A stretch of 38,602 nucleotides of DNA from Alphaproteobacteria bacterium (GCA_031291395.1 JARLJD010000083.1:1-38602), one strand, 5' to 3'. Positions 1-8,360 are shown, numbered from the stretch's first letter. The notes: generated by a model from the sequence alone, not told the origin. A program made the numbers and translations.

Positions 1-66
1 AAATAGCCACTTGGCCGGCCGCGCGGGGGGGGGGGGGGGGGGGGGGGGCCGCCCCCCCCCCCCGTA
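1..66. other. Homopolymer G/C tract at contig end, probable artefact
   Basis: A run of about 28 G followed by a run of C occupies the first 65 bases and passes directly into one arm of a dispersed palindromic repeat. In complete copies elsewhere in the window the matching arm is a C/G-rich but non-homopolymeric sequence. I read this as sequence or assembly failure where the contig breaks inside a repeat copy, not as a biological feature. Confidence 0.7.
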
Positions 67-136
67 GGGATTATGAACCCCAACCGCCCCCCTCACCCCG
101 ACCCTCTCCCCCCAGAGGGGGGAGAAGGAGTTCCCC
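67..136. repeat. Partial copy of the C/G-rich palindromic repeat (family 1)
   Basis: This stretch matches the right half of the copies near 14029-14150 and 18487-18599 (shared segments CCCCAACCGCCCCCCTCACC and CTCTCCCCCC...GGGGGGAGA). The left half is missing or replaced by the homopolymer at the contig end. It lies just downstream of irr on the minus strand, so it could serve as a 3' hairpin for that gene. Confidence 0.75.
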
Positions 137-202
137 CTGCTTGGGAGTTATGAATTTCTATAACAGCCCAAGCTTTCGGGGGCAATGCGTAAGCATACGC
201 CC

Positions 203-625
203 CTAACGCACCCGCACGACAACATCCACTCGCGACAACGCCTTGCCGTGCGGCAACCTTGGCAAACCGGCGATACGCAACGACGTTGCGGGAATATCGC
301 TAAGCCTTCCGCTTTTTTCGTCAAACAGATGATGATGCCCGCCGGCATTGGTGTCGAAATAAACTTGTCCGCCGATCGCGACCTGCCGCAGCAAGCCTGC
401 TTCGATCAAATGGTTCAGGGTGTTATAGACCGTCGCCAGCGAGACGGGCGCGCGCATTTTGCGGGCGGCGGCGTGAACTTGCTCGGCCGTTACATGTTTG
501 GGACAACCCTTGAACAGCCAGTTGGCAAGCGCTAATCTTTGTTGGGTCGGGCGCAAACCTGCGCCTTGCAAAAGTTCTTTAGAAGAATCATACTTCCGAT
601 TGGATTTTTTTTGTTTAGAATACAT
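203..625 (-). CDS. irr: Fur-family regulator of the Irr type
   Basis: The product is about 140 residues, the usual length for Irr, the alphaproteobacterial iron/heme-responsive Fur relative that controls heme synthesis and iron genes. The winged-helix part reads GLRPTQQRLALANWLF, then VSLATVYNTLNHLIEAGLLR, followed by YFDTNAGGHHHLFDE, where the His cluster is the Irr-type metal/heme site. The C-terminus SRVDVVVRVR is also typical. The open frame extends upstream to 676, but that would overlap the divergent gene starting at 661, so I prefer ATG at 625; no strong ribosome site decides it. A Cys-Pro pair (KGCPKH) lies just before the HVTAE motif and might act as a heme-regulatory motif; the Bradyrhizobium one is in a different place. 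It is divergent from the J-domain gene. Confidence 0.85.
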   Translation of the reverse strand: MYSKQKKSNRKYDSSKELLQGAGLRPTQQRLALANWLFKGCPKHVTAEQVHAAARKMRAPVSLATVYNTLNHLIEAGLLRQVAIGGQVYFDTNAGGHHHLFDEKSGRLSDIPATSLRIAGLPRLPHGKALSRVDVVVRVR

Positions 626-660
626 ACAAACATTATGCCGCAAAGCGGCGTGGCAAACAA

Positions 661-1467
661 GTGGCACTTCCATCAAAAAGATACTTGGGTAAAATTGTTG
701 GCACTCTTCTGGGGTTGACCGTGGGGGGGCCGTGGGGCGCGTGCGTCGGCCTTGTCATCGGCCATATGCATGATAAACAGGAATTGGCGGTTCCCGAAAC
801 CTTAACGGCGCTGTGGAACAGCTATAGCGACTATGCAATTCATTCCGAACTGGCCACTTTTACGATGGGGGTCGTGGTTCTCAGCGCCAAAATGGCCAAG
901 TCCGACGGGCGCGTCACCCGCGCCGAAATCGAAGCGTTCAAGCGCGTTTTCCGCATTGCGCCGGAGCAGGAGGACGCCATAGGCCGCATGTTCGATCAGG
1001 CCCGCCTGAGCGCAAGAGGGTTCGAGCCTTACGCTTTTCAACTGGCGCGCGCCTTCCGCAACAAACCCGCTGTGCTGGAGGAAATCCTGAGCGGCCTTTT
1101 CATCATCGGCGCGGCCGACAGCGCCGTGTTGGGGCAATCGGAAACGGCGTTTTTGAAAAGCGTGGCCATTATTTTTGGTTTCAGCGCCGAAGATTTCGCC
1201 CGCATTGCGGCGCGCGCGGGCGTGGGGCTGCACGGGCAGGAAAAACCGCGCGATCAGGCGCCGGAAGCGTTCGCCATTCTCGGCATTAGCGAAGCCGCCA
1301 CGGCGCAGCAAATCAAATCCGCTTATTACACCCTGATTCGCGAGCATCACCCCGACCGGCTGATCGCCCAAGGCATGCCGCCGGAATTCGTCGCGACCGC
1401 GACCGAGAAAATGAAGCGCATCAATGCCGCGTATGATGCGGTGTGCAAGATTAAGGGGATTAAGTAA
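661..1467 (+). CDS. DjlA-like membrane protein: TerB-like domain plus C-terminal J domain
   Basis: The 268-residue product begins with a glycine-rich hydrophobic segment (about residues 10-35, GKIVGTLLGLTVGG), which resembles the membrane dimerisation segment of DjlA. An alpha-helical TerB-like region follows (about 55-190), then a J domain (about 205-268) with the diagnostic HPD at residues 230-232, the motif that stimulates DnaK ATPase. This is the DjlA architecture, so the likely role is an inner-membrane co-chaperone with the J domain in the cytoplasm. The start is GTG; no ATG lies upstream in frame and the hydrophobic N-terminus needs this start. It is divergent from irr and converges on the cold-shock gene with a 16-bp gap. 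Confidence 0.8.
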   Translation: MALPSKRYLGKIVGTLLGLTVGGPWGACVGLVIGHMHDKQELAVPETLTALWNSYSDYAIHSELATFTMGVVVLSAKMAKSDGRVTRAEIEAFKRVFRIAPEQEDAIGRMFDQARLSARGFEPYAFQLARAFRNKPAVLEEILSGLFIIGAADSAVLGQSETAFLKSVAIIFGFSAEDFARIAARAGVGLHGQEKPRDQAPEAFAILGISEAATAQQIKSAYYTLIREHHPDRLIAQGMPPEFVATATEKMKRINAAYDAVCKIKGIK

Positions 1468-1483
1468 GTTTACGGACGGGTTC

Positions 1484-1993
1484 CTACCCAATCACCTCAA
1501 CCGACGAAGCTTCGCGCCCCTTGGCTGCTGTCTGAACCAGCATCTTGACTTTCTGTCCCGATTCCAGCGATTGCAGCCCGGCGCGCAGAACGACGGTGCG
1601 GTGAACGAAGATGTCGCGGCCCCCATCGTCGGGCGTCACGAAGCCGAAGCCTTTGTCGGGCTTGAACCACTTGACGATGCCGATCATCTCGACTTCCGGC
1701 CCTGTCGCGGGCGGTCGCGCCGTCGATTGCGGAGCTTCGCCAACGCCGAGAATCTGAATGATGTTCAAAACCTGCCGCCCTTTGGCCCCGTCGCCAATTT
1801 GCACAAGAAGCTTGGTTCCCTCAGCAACGTCGCGCATTCCGGCGCGGCTTACAACCGAGGAGTGAATAAACGCATCGGATGATCCGTCAATCGGCGCGAC
1901 GAACCCGAACCCTTTTGTCAGATTGAACCATTTAACCACGGCTTCAGTCTGAAAACCCTGATCCGACTCAGAGGACATATCAAAGGAAGACAA
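1484..1993 (-). CDS. Two-domain cold-shock protein (CspA family)
   Basis: The 169-residue product contains two cold-shock domains, a form common in alphaproteobacteria. Domain 1 (about 15-75) has VVKWFNLTKGFGFV and DAFIHSSVV; domain 2 (about 100-165) has GIVKWFKPDKGFGFV and DIFVHRTVV. These are the RNP1 and RNP2 motifs that bind single-stranded RNA or DNA, so it is probably an RNA chaperone or antiterminator. The TTG start at 1993 is preferred because AGAGG lies 7-8 bases upstream; the ATG five codons later (1978) has no ribosome site. purH has the same GGTAACGCC spacer before its start codon. The 5' leader contains a possible long-range A/T stem (2007-2015 with 2036-2044). Confidence 0.88.
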   Translation of the reverse strand: MSSFDMSSESDQGFQTEAVVKWFNLTKGFGFVAPIDGSSDAFIHSSVVSRAGMRDVAEGTKLLVQIGDGAKGRQVLNIIQILGVGEAPQSTARPPATGPEVEMIGIVKWFKPDKGFGFVTPDDGGRDIFVHRTVVLRAGLQSLESGQKVKMLVQTAAKGREASSVEVIG

Positions 1994-2006
1994 GGCGTTA
2001 CCTCTT

Positions 2007-2044
2007 AAAAAAGACCCAAAGAGAGGATGATTTTAGTCTTTTTT
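2007..2044 (-). promoter_or_regulatory. Possible stem-loop in the cold-shock gene leader
   Basis: AAAAAAGAC at 2007-2015 is exactly complementary to GTCTTTTTT at 2036-2044, with a 20-base loop. It lies immediately upstream of the ribosome site of the minus-strand cold-shock gene. A/U-rich 5' leader structure is known to regulate csp mRNAs, but the stem is weak and low in complexity, so this may be coincidence. Confidence 0.25.
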
Positions 2045-2086
2045 TAGGCAGGGCACAACAGGCAAGTTCAGACTTTATTAGGTATC

Positions 2087-3187
2087 ATGGCGTATCATAA
2101 AGGAGTCTTGACAGGAGTCGGAAACGTGGCCAGAGCGATCAGAACAAGGAGGGGAACCAAAGCAGGCGCTTACGCTTCCGCGCTTGTTTTAAGCCTTGTT
2201 TTCCTGTGCGTTTCCCCGATGGCGCGGGCGGACGATCCCGCGATAAAGATCGATCAGGGCAGCTGGAAACCGCCCGAACATGTCATGGAGGGCTTCGATC
2301 AAAAAGCCCTTTCCGCGCCGCTGGACAAGGCTATAAAGACGGAAAACGAAGCTGTGGCCACGCCGCCCGTTTTTACGGCGCATGCGTATAATGCCCCGAC
2401 TCTGATCGATCCGAACAGTTGGAAATCGCCGCAACAATATCAGGAAGAAGCCGCGCTTAAAGCGCGTGCCGCTCTGCAAACGCAATCGGCGGCGGAGCAA
2501 GGCAAGACAGCGATAACAAAGTCGACGCCCGCCGCTTCCGTTCTTTCCGTCAATCCGCCCGTTTTGCCCGGGGTCAACGACGGGTTCAGCATGCGAGCCG
2601 ATTCAACCGGCGGAGGGCACGCTGAAACGTCGCTTTTCTCTGAGGAATCGCAAGCCCGCCCTGATTTTCATCTGTCGGATGCGAATTGGCGATCGCCTGC
2701 GGCGGAAACCGATGCTTTGATCGGCAATGAAGGTGGCGCGCCGCTTCCTATCCGCATGACCTTCCTGCCTGCGAAGTCGTTGGCCCCTGTTCCCGAACCC
2801 GAACACGAATCGCCGCAGAAACTCGCCCGTCTTGAGCGGAAAAAGACGGCCACGTTCCCCGCTGTTAAAAGCAAGGCCGCCGAAACGTCGGCTGAGACTG
2901 TGGCTGACAAGGGCGCGAGCGCCAGAACGCCAACAAAGCTTGCCCCTCATAAAACAGAAACGCCAGCCGAGGCCGCGGCGTGCGCCGCTATAGATGCCTA
3001 TAAAAAGCAACAACTCGCCGCCATTCAAGGCGACCAGCAAACTTTAAAGGCGCTTCAGGTCGCCATTCATTCGCTTGGGCTTGACAAAAAGCTGAATTTT
3101 GCGACGAACAGAAACGGCGATCTTGACCTTGTCGGAGGGCAAACGTTGACAAGCGCCGCAGCGCCTGCGCAAATCAGCGCAAGGTAA
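2087..3187 (+). CDS. Exported Ala/Lys/Pro-rich protein, function unknown
   Basis: I do not recognise this 366-residue protein. It has a long positively charged N-terminus (about 1-27), a hydrophobic segment (28-43, ASALVLSLVFLCV) and a plausible cleavage site after SPMARA near residue 48, so export is likely. Three spaced short motifs recur: DQGSWKPPE (about 56-64), DPNSWKSPQ (about 108-116) and DANWRSPA (about 198-205), suggesting a degenerate repeat separated by disordered linker. The rest is low complexity apart from a more helical end (about 305-350, AAIDAYKKQQLAAIQGDQQ). The ATG at 2087 gives a complete frame; GTG at 2126, preceded by GGAGTCGGAAAC, is an alternative start that would still keep the signal. 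It is convergent with the small gene that follows. Confidence 0.65.
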   Translation: MAYHKGVLTGVGNVARAIRTRRGTKAGAYASALVLSLVFLCVSPMARADDPAIKIDQGSWKPPEHVMEGFDQKALSAPLDKAIKTENEAVATPPVFTAHAYNAPTLIDPNSWKSPQQYQEEAALKARAALQTQSAAEQGKTAITKSTPAASVLSVNPPVLPGVNDGFSMRADSTGGGHAETSLFSEESQARPDFHLSDANWRSPAAETDALIGNEGGAPLPIRMTFLPAKSLAPVPEPEHESPQKLARLERKKTATFPAVKSKAAETSAETVADKGASARTPTKLAPHKTETPAEAAACAAIDAYKKQQLAAIQGDQQTLKALQVAIHSLGLDKKLNFATNRNGDLDLVGGQTLTSAAAPAQISAR

Positions 3188-3194
3188 CCCCGTA

Positions 3195-3497
3195 TCAAGC
3201 CGTGGTCGCGACGGACGGCGCTTCGGCATGCTTGGACGACCCGTCAGGGGTCAGTCCCTGACGCAGATAGGCGACTGTGATCGCCGACGGGGATTGCGAA
3301 ACAACCTGACCTCCATCGCCGCTGAGATACTCGGTAATAAATCCAGCCATAGGATCCAGCACAACGCGCGGATTTTCAAGCGATCCGACAAGGACGGCGT
3401 TGGAGGCGGACGCTGACGACGCGGCATTTCCCGCTGTCGCAACCGGTGCGGGCATCGCTCTTGACGAAGCCCCGACATAATCGATGTTGCTGGTCAC
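3195..3497 (-). CDS. Small FlaG-like protein, function unknown
   Basis: A 100-residue protein with an Ala/Ser-rich N-terminal half and a conserved-looking C-terminal half, NPRVVLDPMAGFITEYLSG then SQSPSAITVAYLRQGLTPDG. The pattern of a dipeptide-DP-x-x-G strand followed by Q-x-P-S-x-x-x-VAYLR resembles small FlaG-like flagellar-associated proteins. That link is by memory of the pattern only, and no flagellar gene is nearby. GTG at 3497 is favoured by GGAAGGA about 8 bases upstream. A -35/-10 pair (TTGTCA, 17 bp, TATATA) sits at 3552-3580 on the same strand, giving a leader of about 48 bases. Confidence 0.6.
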   Translation of the reverse strand: MTSNIDYVGASSRAMPAPVATAGNAASSASASNAVLVGSLENPRVVLDPMAGFITEYLSGDGGQVVSQSPSAITVAYLRQGLTPDGSSKHAEAPSVATTA

Positions 3498-3934
3498 TTA
3501 GCACATCCTTCCAAGGCAAAACGAGACGCCCATCGCCCGATACCTCTTTCATATATACTCCTAAAAGCTTCCCTTGACAAGTGAAAGTTTTTGTGATCGT
3601 TCTCTAAGTCAAGCCTCATTCGAGGGCTGTTTTGAAGAGACGGTTTTAATATTTCTTCTTTGTTTTACAACAAGTTGTGTTCATATCACAAATTGCTTAA
3701 CGCAGCCTTAACCGCAGAAAAGTTGTTCGCTTTGCGTTCATCTCATTCGCAGATGCAGCATTTGGGATAAAACGCAGCTTTACAGCGAATCTCTTTTCGG
3801 GTCACTCAGGAGCCGGATAGAACGGAAATCATTTTTATTCTGTTTTTCCTCGTCGTATCGGGCAATAACTGGTCTTCCATATTCTCACCGCATTCGCCAC
3901 GTAAAAACACCTGTATCCGAACAAGAAGGGAAAC
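3498..3934. other. Divergent intergenic region between the FlaG-like gene and the MscS-family gene
   Basis: It contains the minus-strand promoter at 3552-3580 and, just before 3935, the ribosome site of the channel gene. The remainder is AT-richer than the flanks. I see no other gene, repeat or clear hairpin in it. Confidence 0.6.
3552..3580 (-). promoter_or_regulatory. Sigma-70-like promoter for the FlaG-like gene
   Basis: On the minus strand, TTGTCA (3580-3575) and TATATA (3557-3552) are separated by exactly 17 bp. The predicted start of transcription, near 3545, is about 48 bases upstream of the GTG at 3497. Confidence 0.5.
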
Positions 3935-6070
3935 ATGAAAAAAATTCTTCTGCTTATTGTTTTTTCGTTGATTGCGGCAAGCTTGCCTGCTTTCCAGATC
4001 CCCGCATTTGCGCAGCAAGCGCCCGCCGCACAGGAGGCCAAGCCTCCTGCGCCCGTCTTGCCGCTGGCGCCGCTTGCTAATCAATTGGGGCAAACACTGC
4101 AAACGTTGGTGGGGGCCAAACCGGAGCAACCCGCTTCCGCAGCGGATACCGATGAGGACAACGCTGCGCCGGTGGCCGATACTTTTGCCACCGGTGTCCT
4201 CAACACTCTGGCGCAAGCCGTCGGTAGCTTGAAGGCGAAAAGCGCAAGTTTGACGAGCCTTTCCTCGGCGCTGCCCGATTTCATCGCATGGCTGGGCCGT
4301 CAGGGCAGCGAGCCGCGCTATCTGGCTTTGTGGACGGCCATTGGCAACGACCTTTTGATCATCGTCGGCGCGCCGCTTTTAATTGGCATCGCGGTCATGC
4401 TGCTTTTAATCCCGCTACGCCTGAAATTGAGGCGCAACAGACCCCGAGCGCTTGCCGGGCGCATCGGCTTGCCGATCGGCCTTCTGGCGATACGGATCGT
4501 GCCGGTTATTGTTTTTTTAGGCGCGGCTTTGCTGCTGCTTAATCAGAACGAGACGCACAGGTTGCTGCGCTTTATTATTCTCAACGTCATTTACGCGCTC
4601 TCGCTGGGCTATACGATCCAGCAAATTCTGCGCGGCATTTTTGCGCCGCAGACGCCGCATCTGCGTCCCCTCCCGCTTGAAACGCCGCAAGCCGTCTCGG
4701 CTTGGCGCTGGCTTAGCAGCTTCAGCTTTGTCATCGTTTGCGGCTATTTCCTCGTTGAACTTGCGTCGGCGCTGCGCGCGCCTGCGGATGGCATCATTCT
4801 TCTTCAGGATATATTTGCCGTGGTTCTGGCGACGATGGCGGCGATTGTCATTTTCAAAACCCGCACCCGCGTTGCAAAAATCCTGCGCGGCAAAGCCGAG
4901 GAAGCGGAGGAAAAAGAATTTGCCACGGGATTCGGCTTCTTTGCCTTGCGCGGCTGGCTGGCGCGGCATTGGCATCATCTGGCGACGGTTTATCTTGCCG
5001 TCAGCCTTGCCGTCACGCTGCTCGACATCGACAACGGCTTTGCGCTCATGCTGCGCGGAACGATTTTAAGCGTCGTTATTCTGGCGGCGGCGGGCTTCGG
5101 CTTTTTGCTCGTCGATCAATGGAAAACGCCGAAAAATGGCGGATCGCCGCTCGTCCATCGCCAGATTCTATCCTTTCTGCTGCATGCCGCCATCTGGGTC
5201 ATCTCTGGCATGGGGCTTGCCGCGACGTGGGGCGTGCGCGTCGGCAGCGCCTTCGCGACGCCTTCGGGGCAGCGCGTTTTAGGGGCGGTGGCATTGATCG
5301 CGCTGACGCTTTTCCTGCTGACCGCGCTTTATGAAATGGTCAACGGCCTTGTCGAGCGTAATCTGAATCGGCGCGATCCCAGCAACGGGCCGATGATCTC
5401 GGCGCGCGCGCGCACGCTGCTGCCGATGCTGCGCACATCCGTTTTCATTCTTTTTTCCGCGATTGCCCTGATGACGGCTTTGTCCGCGGTCGGCTTTGAC
5501 ATCGCGCCGCTGCTTGCCGGAGCCGGGGTCATCGGCGTCGCGATCGGCTTTGGCTCGCAAACCTTGATCAAAGACTTTTTGACCGGATTGTTCATCGTCA
5601 TCGAAAACACGATCGCGGTCGGCGACGTCGTCAAGATCGATTCATTCGGAGGCGTCGTCGAAGCCTTGAGCATTCGCACGATCCGGTTGCGCGATTCGGA
5701 CGGCTCGTTGCATATCCTGCCTTTTAGCGAAGTGACGAAGATCACCAATATGAGCAGGGGCTTTGCCTATGCTCTGGTCGATATCGGCGTTTCTTACGAC
5801 AGCGATCTGGAACGCGTGATGAACGTTCTGCGCGAGATCGGCGCTGCTTTGCAGGAAGACCCCGTTTTCAAACGCGTGATTTTAGAGCCGATCGAGGTCA
5901 TGGGCGTCGAAAATCTGGGCGATTCATCGATCACAATCCGCGCCCGCATCCGCACCCGCCCGGGCAAGCAATGGGACGTGCGGCGGCTGCTTCTGTTGCG
6001 CATCAAGCAGCGCTTCGACAAGGAGGGGATTGAGATTCCGTTCCCGACCGTGACGCATATCGTGAAATAA
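3935..6070 (+). CDS. Large MscS-family mechanosensitive channel (YbiO-like)
   Basis: The 711-residue product has a signal peptide (1-26, likely cut after PAFA), a periplasmic Ala/Pro-rich region, several membrane helices from about residue 130 onward, and a C-terminal MscS core. The pore helix and beta domain read LLAGAGVIGVAIGFGSQTLI then DFLTGLFIVIENTIAVGD, and the cytoplasmic cage continues through NMSRGFAYALVDIGVSYD. The length and architecture match the large E. coli-type paralogues such as YbiO, not the 286-residue MscS. The predicted role is release of solutes across the inner membrane on hypo-osmotic shock. ATG at 3935 has AAGGGA 4-5 bases upstream. It appears monocistronic. Confidence 0.85.
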   Translation: MKKILLLIVFSLIAASLPAFQIPAFAQQAPAAQEAKPPAPVLPLAPLANQLGQTLQTLVGAKPEQPASAADTDEDNAAPVADTFATGVLNTLAQAVGSLKAKSASLTSLSSALPDFIAWLGRQGSEPRYLALWTAIGNDLLIIVGAPLLIGIAVMLLLIPLRLKLRRNRPRALAGRIGLPIGLLAIRIVPVIVFLGAALLLLNQNETHRLLRFIILNVIYALSLGYTIQQILRGIFAPQTPHLRPLPLETPQAVSAWRWLSSFSFVIVCGYFLVELASALRAPADGIILLQDIFAVVLATMAAIVIFKTRTRVAKILRGKAEEAEEKEFATGFGFFALRGWLARHWHHLATVYLAVSLAVTLLDIDNGFALMLRGTILSVVILAAAGFGFLLVDQWKTPKNGGSPLVHRQILSFLLHAAIWVISGMGLAATWGVRVGSAFATPSGQRVLGAVALIALTLFLLTALYEMVNGLVERNLNRRDPSNGPMISARARTLLPMLRTSVFILFSAIALMTALSAVGFDIAPLLAGAGVIGVAIGFGSQTLIKDFLTGLFIVIENTIAVGDVVKIDSFGGVVEALSIRTIRLRDSDGSLHILPFSEVTKITNMSRGFAYALVDIGVSYDSDLERVMNVLREIGAALQEDPVFKRVILEPIEVMGVENLGDSSITIRARIRTRPGKQWDVRRLLLLRIKQRFDKEGIEIPFPTVTHIVK

Positions 6071-6126
6071 GGGGGGGGAGGGTTATTCTGTCAAACTTTG
6101 GCTCATTTATCGTGACCCTTTATCCT

Positions 6127-6261
6127 AAAAAGAAAAGCGCGCTTCCCTTAACAACCTCGCCAAAACGAGGGGTGGTATCAACCTGCTTGAATGGCTCCGG
6201 CGATACCCTGCCGTCTATAGCCGACAGGCACGGAGCGAAACAAACGCGTTCTTTCGAACGT
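6127..6261 (-). ncRNA. Candidate structured small RNA, about 135 nt
   Basis: A near-consensus promoter (6268-6296) directs transcription into a segment with no gene downstream, only the antisense of the channel gene's 3' end. The predicted RNA folds locally: CGUUC-GAAA-GAACG near its 5' end, CCUGUCG with CGGCAGG around an 8-base loop, GGUAUC with GAUACC, and CCUCG with CGAGG. The 5' segment GAAAG..CGCGUU can also pair with AAGCGCGCUUUUC at the 3' end, closing the molecule, and a U-rich tract follows (6136-6127). A long closed rod of this size recalls 6S RNA, but I see no sequence match that establishes it. Ends are estimates. Confidence 0.45.
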
Positions 6262-6267
6262 GGGGGT

Positions 6268-6296
6268 GTTATAGACGATGCCATGGGGGATGTCAA
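6268..6296 (-). promoter_or_regulatory. Near-consensus sigma-70 promoter of the RNA candidate
   Basis: On the minus strand, TTGACA (6296-6291), a 17-bp spacer and TATAAC (6273-6268). This is the best promoter in the window and it has no protein-coding gene behind it. Confidence 0.65.
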
Positions 6297-6404
6297 GGGA
6301 AAAATCATACTTTCTTGAGGGTTTTATGTGAAGCATCCCTGTTTGTCGTGGGCGCGTTTTCTGCATCAGCATAGGTGCCTATACAAGAAACCAGCAAAAA
6401 CAAT

Positions 6405-6440
6405 CATCATACCGGCGAAAGCCGGTATGATGCTTTTTTG
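6405..6440. terminator. Intrinsic terminator, bidirectional
   Basis: A perfect 12-bp stem, CATCATACCGGC at 6405-6416 with GCCGGTATGATG at 6421-6432, has a GAAA tetraloop and is followed by CTTTTTTG on the plus strand. On the minus strand the same hairpin is followed by a TTGTTTTT tract. It would end purH transcripts and could also stop read-through from the other side. Confidence 0.8.
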
Positions 6441-6516
6441 TTCATGAGTTTTATTCTTCCCAACTACCGCTGCTTCCAAACCGTAAATATTTCTTCACTT
6501 GTTTCCTTGTGCTGCC

Positions 6517-8100
6517 TCAATGTCTGAAATGCCGTATCCCCGTGAACACCATCGCCAGCCCCGCTTTATCCGCCGCTTCGATTACTTCGGCGTCGCGCAT
6601 TGAGCCGCCGGGCTGGATGACGGCCGTGGCGCCCGCTTCAATCAGGGTTTCGAGGCCGTCGGCGAAGGGGAAGAAGGCGTCGGAGGCGGCGACGCTGCCT
6701 TTGGTCAAAGTTTCGGGCAAACCCGCGGCTTTCGCGGCGTCTTGGGCTTTACGCGCCGCTATGCGCGCGCTGTCGACGCGGCTCATTTGACCCGCGCCTA
6801 TGCCGACCGTGGCGCTGTCTTTGGCATAGACGATCGTGTTCGATTTGACATGCTTGGCGACGGTGAAGGCGAAGAGCATATCCTGCATTTCCTGCTCGCT
6901 CGGCTGCCGTTTCGTCACGCATTTCAATTGCGTTTGATCCAAAACGACATTGTCGCGCGTTTGCAGCAGATAGCCGCCGGAGACCGCCTTGACGATTTTA
7001 CCCGCCTGACGCGGATCGGCCATTGTGCGCGTCAATAAAACGCGCAGATTCTTTTTCTTCGCAAAGATGTCTCTGGCTTCGTCGTCCATGTCGGGGGCGA
7101 TGATGACTTCGGAGAAAATCTCGGTGATCGCAGCGGCCACAGCGCCGTCGAGCGGGCGGTTACAGGCGATGATCCCGCCGAAGGGGCTGACGGGATCGCA
7201 CAGGAAGGCGCGGCGGTAGGCCGTCAACAAATCGGGGCCAAGGGCGACGCCGCAGGGATTGGCGTGTTTGATGATCGCGACGGCGGGCTGATCGATGAAT
7301 TCGCTGACCAGCTCGAACGCGGCGTCGGTGTCGCCGATATTGTTATAGCTCAGCTCTTTGCCCTGCGCCTGAATGGCGTTCGCCACGCCCGCGCGGGACG
7401 GGTCGATGACGTAGAAAGCCGCCGTTTGATGGGGGTTTTCGCCGTAACGCAAAGCTTGCTGCTTGACCGCCGCGAAGCTGACGCTGTCCGGATAGTCGTC
7501 CCCCAGTTGCGCCGCGAACCACGCGCCGATCGCGCTGTCATAACCGGCGGTATGGGCGAAGGCGGCGGCTGCCAGTTTTTTCCGGAAAGGCAGCGAAGTC
7601 GCGCCGTCATGCTGCGCCATTTCGGCGATCACGTCCTCATACTGCGCAGGATCGGTGACGATCGTCACGAACGCGTGGTTTTTGGCGGCCGAGCGTACCA
7701 TGGAAGGCCCGCCGATGTCGATGTTTTCGACGCAAGCGCCGAAATCCGCGCCCGAGGCCACCGTTTGGCGGAACGGGTACAGATTGCTGACGATCAGATC
7801 GATCGGCGGAATGTCGTGCTTTTTCGCTTCGTCCTGATGCTGGGGCAGATCGCGGCGTTGCAAAATGCCGCCGTGGATGCGGGGATGCAGCGTCTTGACG
7901 CGCCCGTCCATCATTTCGGGAAAGCCGGTGTAAGCGCCGACGTCGATAACCTTGATCCCCGCTTGGCGTAATTTTTCGGCCGAACCTCCGGTGGACAGGA
8001 TTTCGATATTATATTGCTCCAGCTTGCGGGCGAATGCGACAAGGCCGGTTTTGTCGGAAACCGAGATCAAGGCGCGGGCGATTTTATGCGTTTGGGACAT
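6517..8100 (-). CDS. purH: Bifunctional AICAR transformylase / IMP cyclohydrolase
   Basis: The 527-residue product is full length for PurH, which catalyses the last two steps of IMP synthesis in the cytoplasm. The N-terminal IMP cyclohydrolase (MGS-like) domain shows [23 protein letters not shown] (69-80) and [18 protein letters not shown]. The AICAR transformylase domain shows RYGENPHQ (218-225), the catalytic KHANPCG (278-284) and [12 protein letters not shown]. All expected motifs are present. ATG at 8100 is preceded by CAGGTAACGCC. It is a single gene here, ending at the hairpin at 6405-6440; tRNA-Lys is divergent from it. Confidence 0.97.
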   Translation of the reverse strand: MSQTHKIARALISVSDKTGLVAFARKLEQYNIEILSTGGSAEKLRQAGIKVIDVGAYTGFPEMMDGRVKTLHPRIHGGILQRRDLPQHQDEAKKHDIPPIDLIVSNLYPFRQTVASGADFGACVENIDIGGPSMVRSAAKNHAFVTIVTDPAQYEDVIAEMAQHDGATSLPFRKKLAAAAFAHTAGYDSAIGAWFAAQLGDDYPDSVSFAAVKQQALRYGENPHQTAAFYVIDPSRAGVANAIQAQGKELSYNNIGDTDAAFELVSEFIDQPAVAIIKHANPCGVALGPDLLTAYRRAFLCDPVSPFGGIIACNRPLDGAVAAAITEIFSEVIIAPDMDDEARDIFAKKKNLRVLLTRTMADPRQAGKIVKAVSGGYLLQTRDNVVLDQTQLKCVTKRQPSEQEMQDMLFAFTVAKHVKSNTIVYAKDSATVGIGAGQMSRVDSARIAARKAQDAAKAAGLPETLTKGSVAASDAFFPFADGLETLIEAGATAVIQPGGSMRDAEVIEAADKAGLAMVFTGIRHFRH

Positions 8101-8187
8101 GGCGTTACCTGAGGCAAATAAGGATGTCCTTACCTACCGCGCGAATCTGCCTACGGCAAGGGCGCAGAATCGGGTTCCAAAAGAGTC

Positions 8188-8216
8188 TTGCAAAGATGAT
8201 GCGTTGTGGCTATCAA
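8188..8216 (+). promoter_or_regulatory. Probable promoter of tRNA-Lys
   Basis: TTGCAA at 8188-8193 and TATCAA at 8211-8216 are separated by 17 bp, about 45 bp upstream of the tRNA. Confidence 0.45.
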
Positions 8217-8261
8217 GACCGCCGCCGCCCTGTCCTGACAATGGGCGGCCCGTTTTGGGAC

Positions 8262-8337
8262 GGGCGATTAGCTCAGTTGGTAGAGCAGGTGACTCTTAAT
8301 CACCGGGTCCACGGTTCGAGCCCGTGATCGCCCACCA
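8262..8337 (+). tRNA. tRNA-Lys (anticodon CUU)
   Basis: A complete cloverleaf of 76 nt: acceptor stem GGGCGAT/ATCGCCC, D-loop AGCTCAGTTGGTAGAGC, anticodon stem GGTGA/TCACC with loop CTCTTAA and anticodon CTT at 8295-8297, and a T-arm with GGTTCGAGCCC. The discriminator is A and the 3' CCA is encoded (8335-8337). It decodes AAG. Confidence 0.97.
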
Positions 8338-8360
8338 TTTCTTTGCGTACCGTGCAAATA

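Larger units (their letters stand above)
6071..6516. other. Intergenic region between the channel gene and purH
   Basis: These two convergent genes are separated by 446 bp, holding a minus-strand promoter plus structured-RNA candidate (6127-6296) and a strong bidirectional terminator hairpin (6405-6440). An open frame on either strand here has no recognisable protein pattern. Confidence 0.6.

Noticed and set aside
3498..3552. Short minus-strand leader reading frame starting at ATG 3552 with AGGAG upstream
   Set aside because: The ATG overlaps the predicted -10 element TATATA at 3552-3557, so it would lie before the transcription start, and its frame overlaps the better supported FlaG-like gene.
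6112..6318. Small protein on the plus strand between the channel gene and purH
   Set aside because: No ribosome site or protein-like pattern; the region is better explained by the minus-strand structured RNA candidate.
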